From JAVKSL01 sp050744085 (GTDB lineage Bacteria > Actinomycetota > Acidimicrobiia > Acidimicrobiales > JAJPHD01): a stretch of DNA of 40,112 bases. Below are positions 38,906-40,112 of this stretch, piece after piece. The stretch is from the NCBI GenBank assembly GCA_050744085.1, contig JBOGGU010000008.1, forward strand, positions 1 through 40,112, written 5' to 3'. How positions within the stretch are numbered: the first letter of the stretch is position 1; each line of letters begins with the position of its first letter. The notes below the pieces were generated by a model. The model saw only the letters and a list, made by a program, of their open reading frames with translations. It was not told where the DNA came from and ran no database searches. The position numbers and the translations under genes are program-made.

Positions 38906-38970
38906 GTTATCGCTTTGGACCAGCCGCTAGTATCGCTTTGGACCACCCGCTAGTATCGCTTTGGACCACC
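38906..38970. repeat. Three TTTGGACCA repeats at 23-bp spacing
   Basis: TTTGGACCA starts at 38914, 38937 and 38960. The wider unit is about GTATCGCTTTGGACCACCC followed by GCTA. The array lies immediately upstream of the DUF4143 start and would cover its promoter. The pair at 27458-27490 has the same motif and the same period. Confidence 0.85.
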
Positions 38971-39146
38971 AGCATGCTCACCTTCTCGCGCCACTACGAC
39001 CGCTGACAGGTTCAACAGGGGGGTCCCGTGCCGGCCACGGTCGCCATGGCCGCTCGGTGCTCTTGACCACCGCAGCCTGCGGCCGACCTCGTTCCGCACC
39101 GAGCCTGACCTGTCTCCAGTCCTTTGGTTGCGACCGAGCGCTGCGG

Positions 39147-39152
39147 TATGGT
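39147..39152 (+). promoter_or_regulatory. -10 element of copy D
   Basis: TATGGT, eight bases, then TTG 39161: the same layout as copy C, kept although the gene is damaged. Confidence 0.5.
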
Positions 39153-39160
39153 CTCTTGGT

Positions 39161-39772
39161 TTGAGCGCCTACGAGGACTTGGCCCGAAAGCTGGAAGGCG
39201 ATACGGTCAAGGTCGAGGCGATGCGTGCTCTGCTCCTTTCCAGGGAGCTGTTGGCCCTTCCAGATACCGTTGCCGCGCTGGCCGCGCGGATCGATGAGCT
39301 GGTTCGGACCATGCAGCTGGCGCTGGAGAGGTTGGATCGTGTGGAGGCGAGCGTCGGGAGCCTGCAGGCCTGGGCGTTCGAGGCGAGGTGGCAGCGTCAC
39401 CTGCCGTCCTACCTTGGGAGACATTTCCGGCGGCTCAGGGTTCTCGATCCATCCGAGGTTTGGAGCCTGTTGGAAGAGGGCATCGAGGCGGGGAGGATCA
39501 CGGTTGACCAGGCCTACGACACTGGCCTTTGCGGACGTGGTTGCCCGCGGCAAAAGGCTGGATGGTACGCCCGTCCAACGGTGGTCGAGGTCTCGATGGT
39601 GGTGGACCGCCACGACATCGCGCGGGCACATCGACGCGGTGGGCTGCTGGCACGCGCCACCGGCGAGTTGGTCCAAGCGGTGGCTGCAGGAGATCGGGCG
39701 CCTCGGGGGGCAATGGATGAGGCTCCTGGTGGCGCCCGTACTGCTGGTGGTCGGCGACCCCGACGCGGCGTA
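39161..39772 (+). pseudogene. Coiled-coil plus nuclease-like protein, copy D, three indels
   Basis: DNA closely matching copy C over its whole length, beginning with TTG in place of ATG. One extra T near 39528-39530 (CCTTTGC against CCTTGC) shifts the frame, and one missing base near 39580 (CAACGG against CAACTGG) restores it. The 17 residues between read CGRGCPRQKAGWYARPT in place of the conserved ARGKRLDG segment. A third change, an extra C near 39733-39735, destroys the last strand and lets the frame run on to 39859. It is probably inactive, though the EVS/DIARAHRR core is still encoded. Confidence 0.8.
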
Positions 39773-39799
39773 GGCCGGAGTAGGAATGTGCGCTGGCCC

Positions 39800-39917
39800 G
39801 GTCGGCCTTGTAGGCTTTGTACCAGGCATCCACGTGGAGCAGCGCGCGCTGGCAATTGATGCAGGAGTGGGTCCAAAAGTCGACCAGCACCAGCGTGCCG
39901 CGTAGCCCTGCCAGCAT
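39800..39917 (-). pseudogene. Fragment of a dipZ thioredoxin domain
   Basis: The minus-strand frame LAGLRGTLVLVDFWTHSCINCQRALLHVDAWYKAYKAD corresponds to LAQLRGKVVLVDFWTYSCINCQRALPHVEAWYSDYKAD of the intact dipZ at 27960. Both ends stop abruptly, giving about 39 codons that contain the CxxC site only. It lies directly after copy D and is a relic of a duplication or of a lost second dipZ. Confidence 0.85.
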
Positions 39918-40028
39918 CCGGTGCCCAACTACCCGAGTGCTGCCCGCAGCTTGCGGTCACAACGGTTCGGCTATAGCATATCTGACCTATAGGGGCCTGA
40001 CGAAGACTGGTCGGAGGTGCCGGGGGTC

Positions 40029-40112
40029 ATGAAGCGGTCAGTTCGGCTTTGGAGCGTCGCCGCGGCAGCGTCAGTTGCCCTGGTCCTGGCTCCGCTCTCC
40101 TATGCCTGGGCC
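40029..40112 (+). CDS. Start of an exported protein, cut by the window end
   Basis: ATG 40029 opens 28 codons that read as a signal peptide: basic MKRSVRLW, hydrophobic SVAAAASVALVLAPL, then SYAWA as a likely signal peptidase I site. GGAGG lies 11 bases upstream, slightly far. TATAGG near 39989-39994 could be the -10. The mature protein is outside the window. Confidence 0.6.
   Translation, partial: MKRSVRLWSVAAAASVALVLAPLSYAWA

Noticed and set aside
1..40112. tRNA, rRNA, insertion sequence with transposase, or complete prophage
   Set aside because: I read for tRNA T-loop cores, transposase DDE-like frames and terminal inverted repeats and found none I can support. The decayed right part may be IS-driven, but no IS remains visible.

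Overview
The window reads as chromosomal DNA of a high-GC actinobacterium. An Acidimicrobiia-like organism is possible, but the class is a guess. Support comes from the strong GC bias, many GTG and TTG starts, and several genes whose -10 hexamer lies only 6 to 9 bases before the start codon, as in leaderless actinobacterial genes. Family markers agree: a DipZ-type CcdA-thioredoxin fusion and a hydrogenase of the group 1h type.

Left part (1-13.3 kb). This holds the end of a zinc-ribbon/FHA protein, ftsH, and a series of envelope and secreted proteins: an exported protein with a C-terminal anchor, a B-box/Kelch membrane protein, a BNR-repeat exported protein and a membrane-anchored J-domain protein. 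Two small membrane proteins, a divergent MarR/DUF998 pair with a palindromic operator, and three consecutive membrane-anchored proteins built on seven-residue Ile-Asn/Ala repeats follow. A second J-domain protein and a four-helix membrane protein close this part.

Central part (13.3-26.5 kb). The core is a [NiFe]-hydrogenase locus. Two overlapping CooC/MinD-type ATPases are read rightward and a third is read leftward, divergent from the hydrogenase. From 17.7 kb a close-packed, probably single transcript encodes the small subunit (with a 150-residue disordered N-terminal extension), the large subunit, a degenerate and then a canonical maturation protease, a NifU-C protein, two unrecognised proteins, a TPR protein and a degenerate biotin-ligase-like protein. 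The small subunit most resembles group 1h (formerly group 5, high-affinity H2 oxidation), but its proximal-cluster motif is CDGC, not the CxxD I associate with that group. No hyp genes and no CO dehydrogenase are visible.

Right part (26.5-40.1 kb). This is accessory, eroded DNA. Intact genes include a small membrane protein, a PadR-type repressor with a clear operator, an orphan HipB-like regulator, dipZ, a VapBC-type pair, a second BNR exported protein, a double Clp-N protein and a DUF4143 ATPase. Between them lie decayed pieces: a PIN gene, a sugar-ABC ATPase, an internally deleted methyltransferase, a BNR tail, two APS-kinase ends and a dipZ fragment. A four-member family of coiled-coil plus nuclease-like proteins (copies A to D) is spread over the window; two copies are broken, and all four share the same leaderless promoter layout. 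A TTTGGACCA motif at exact 23-bp spacing occurs at two loci 11 kb apart.
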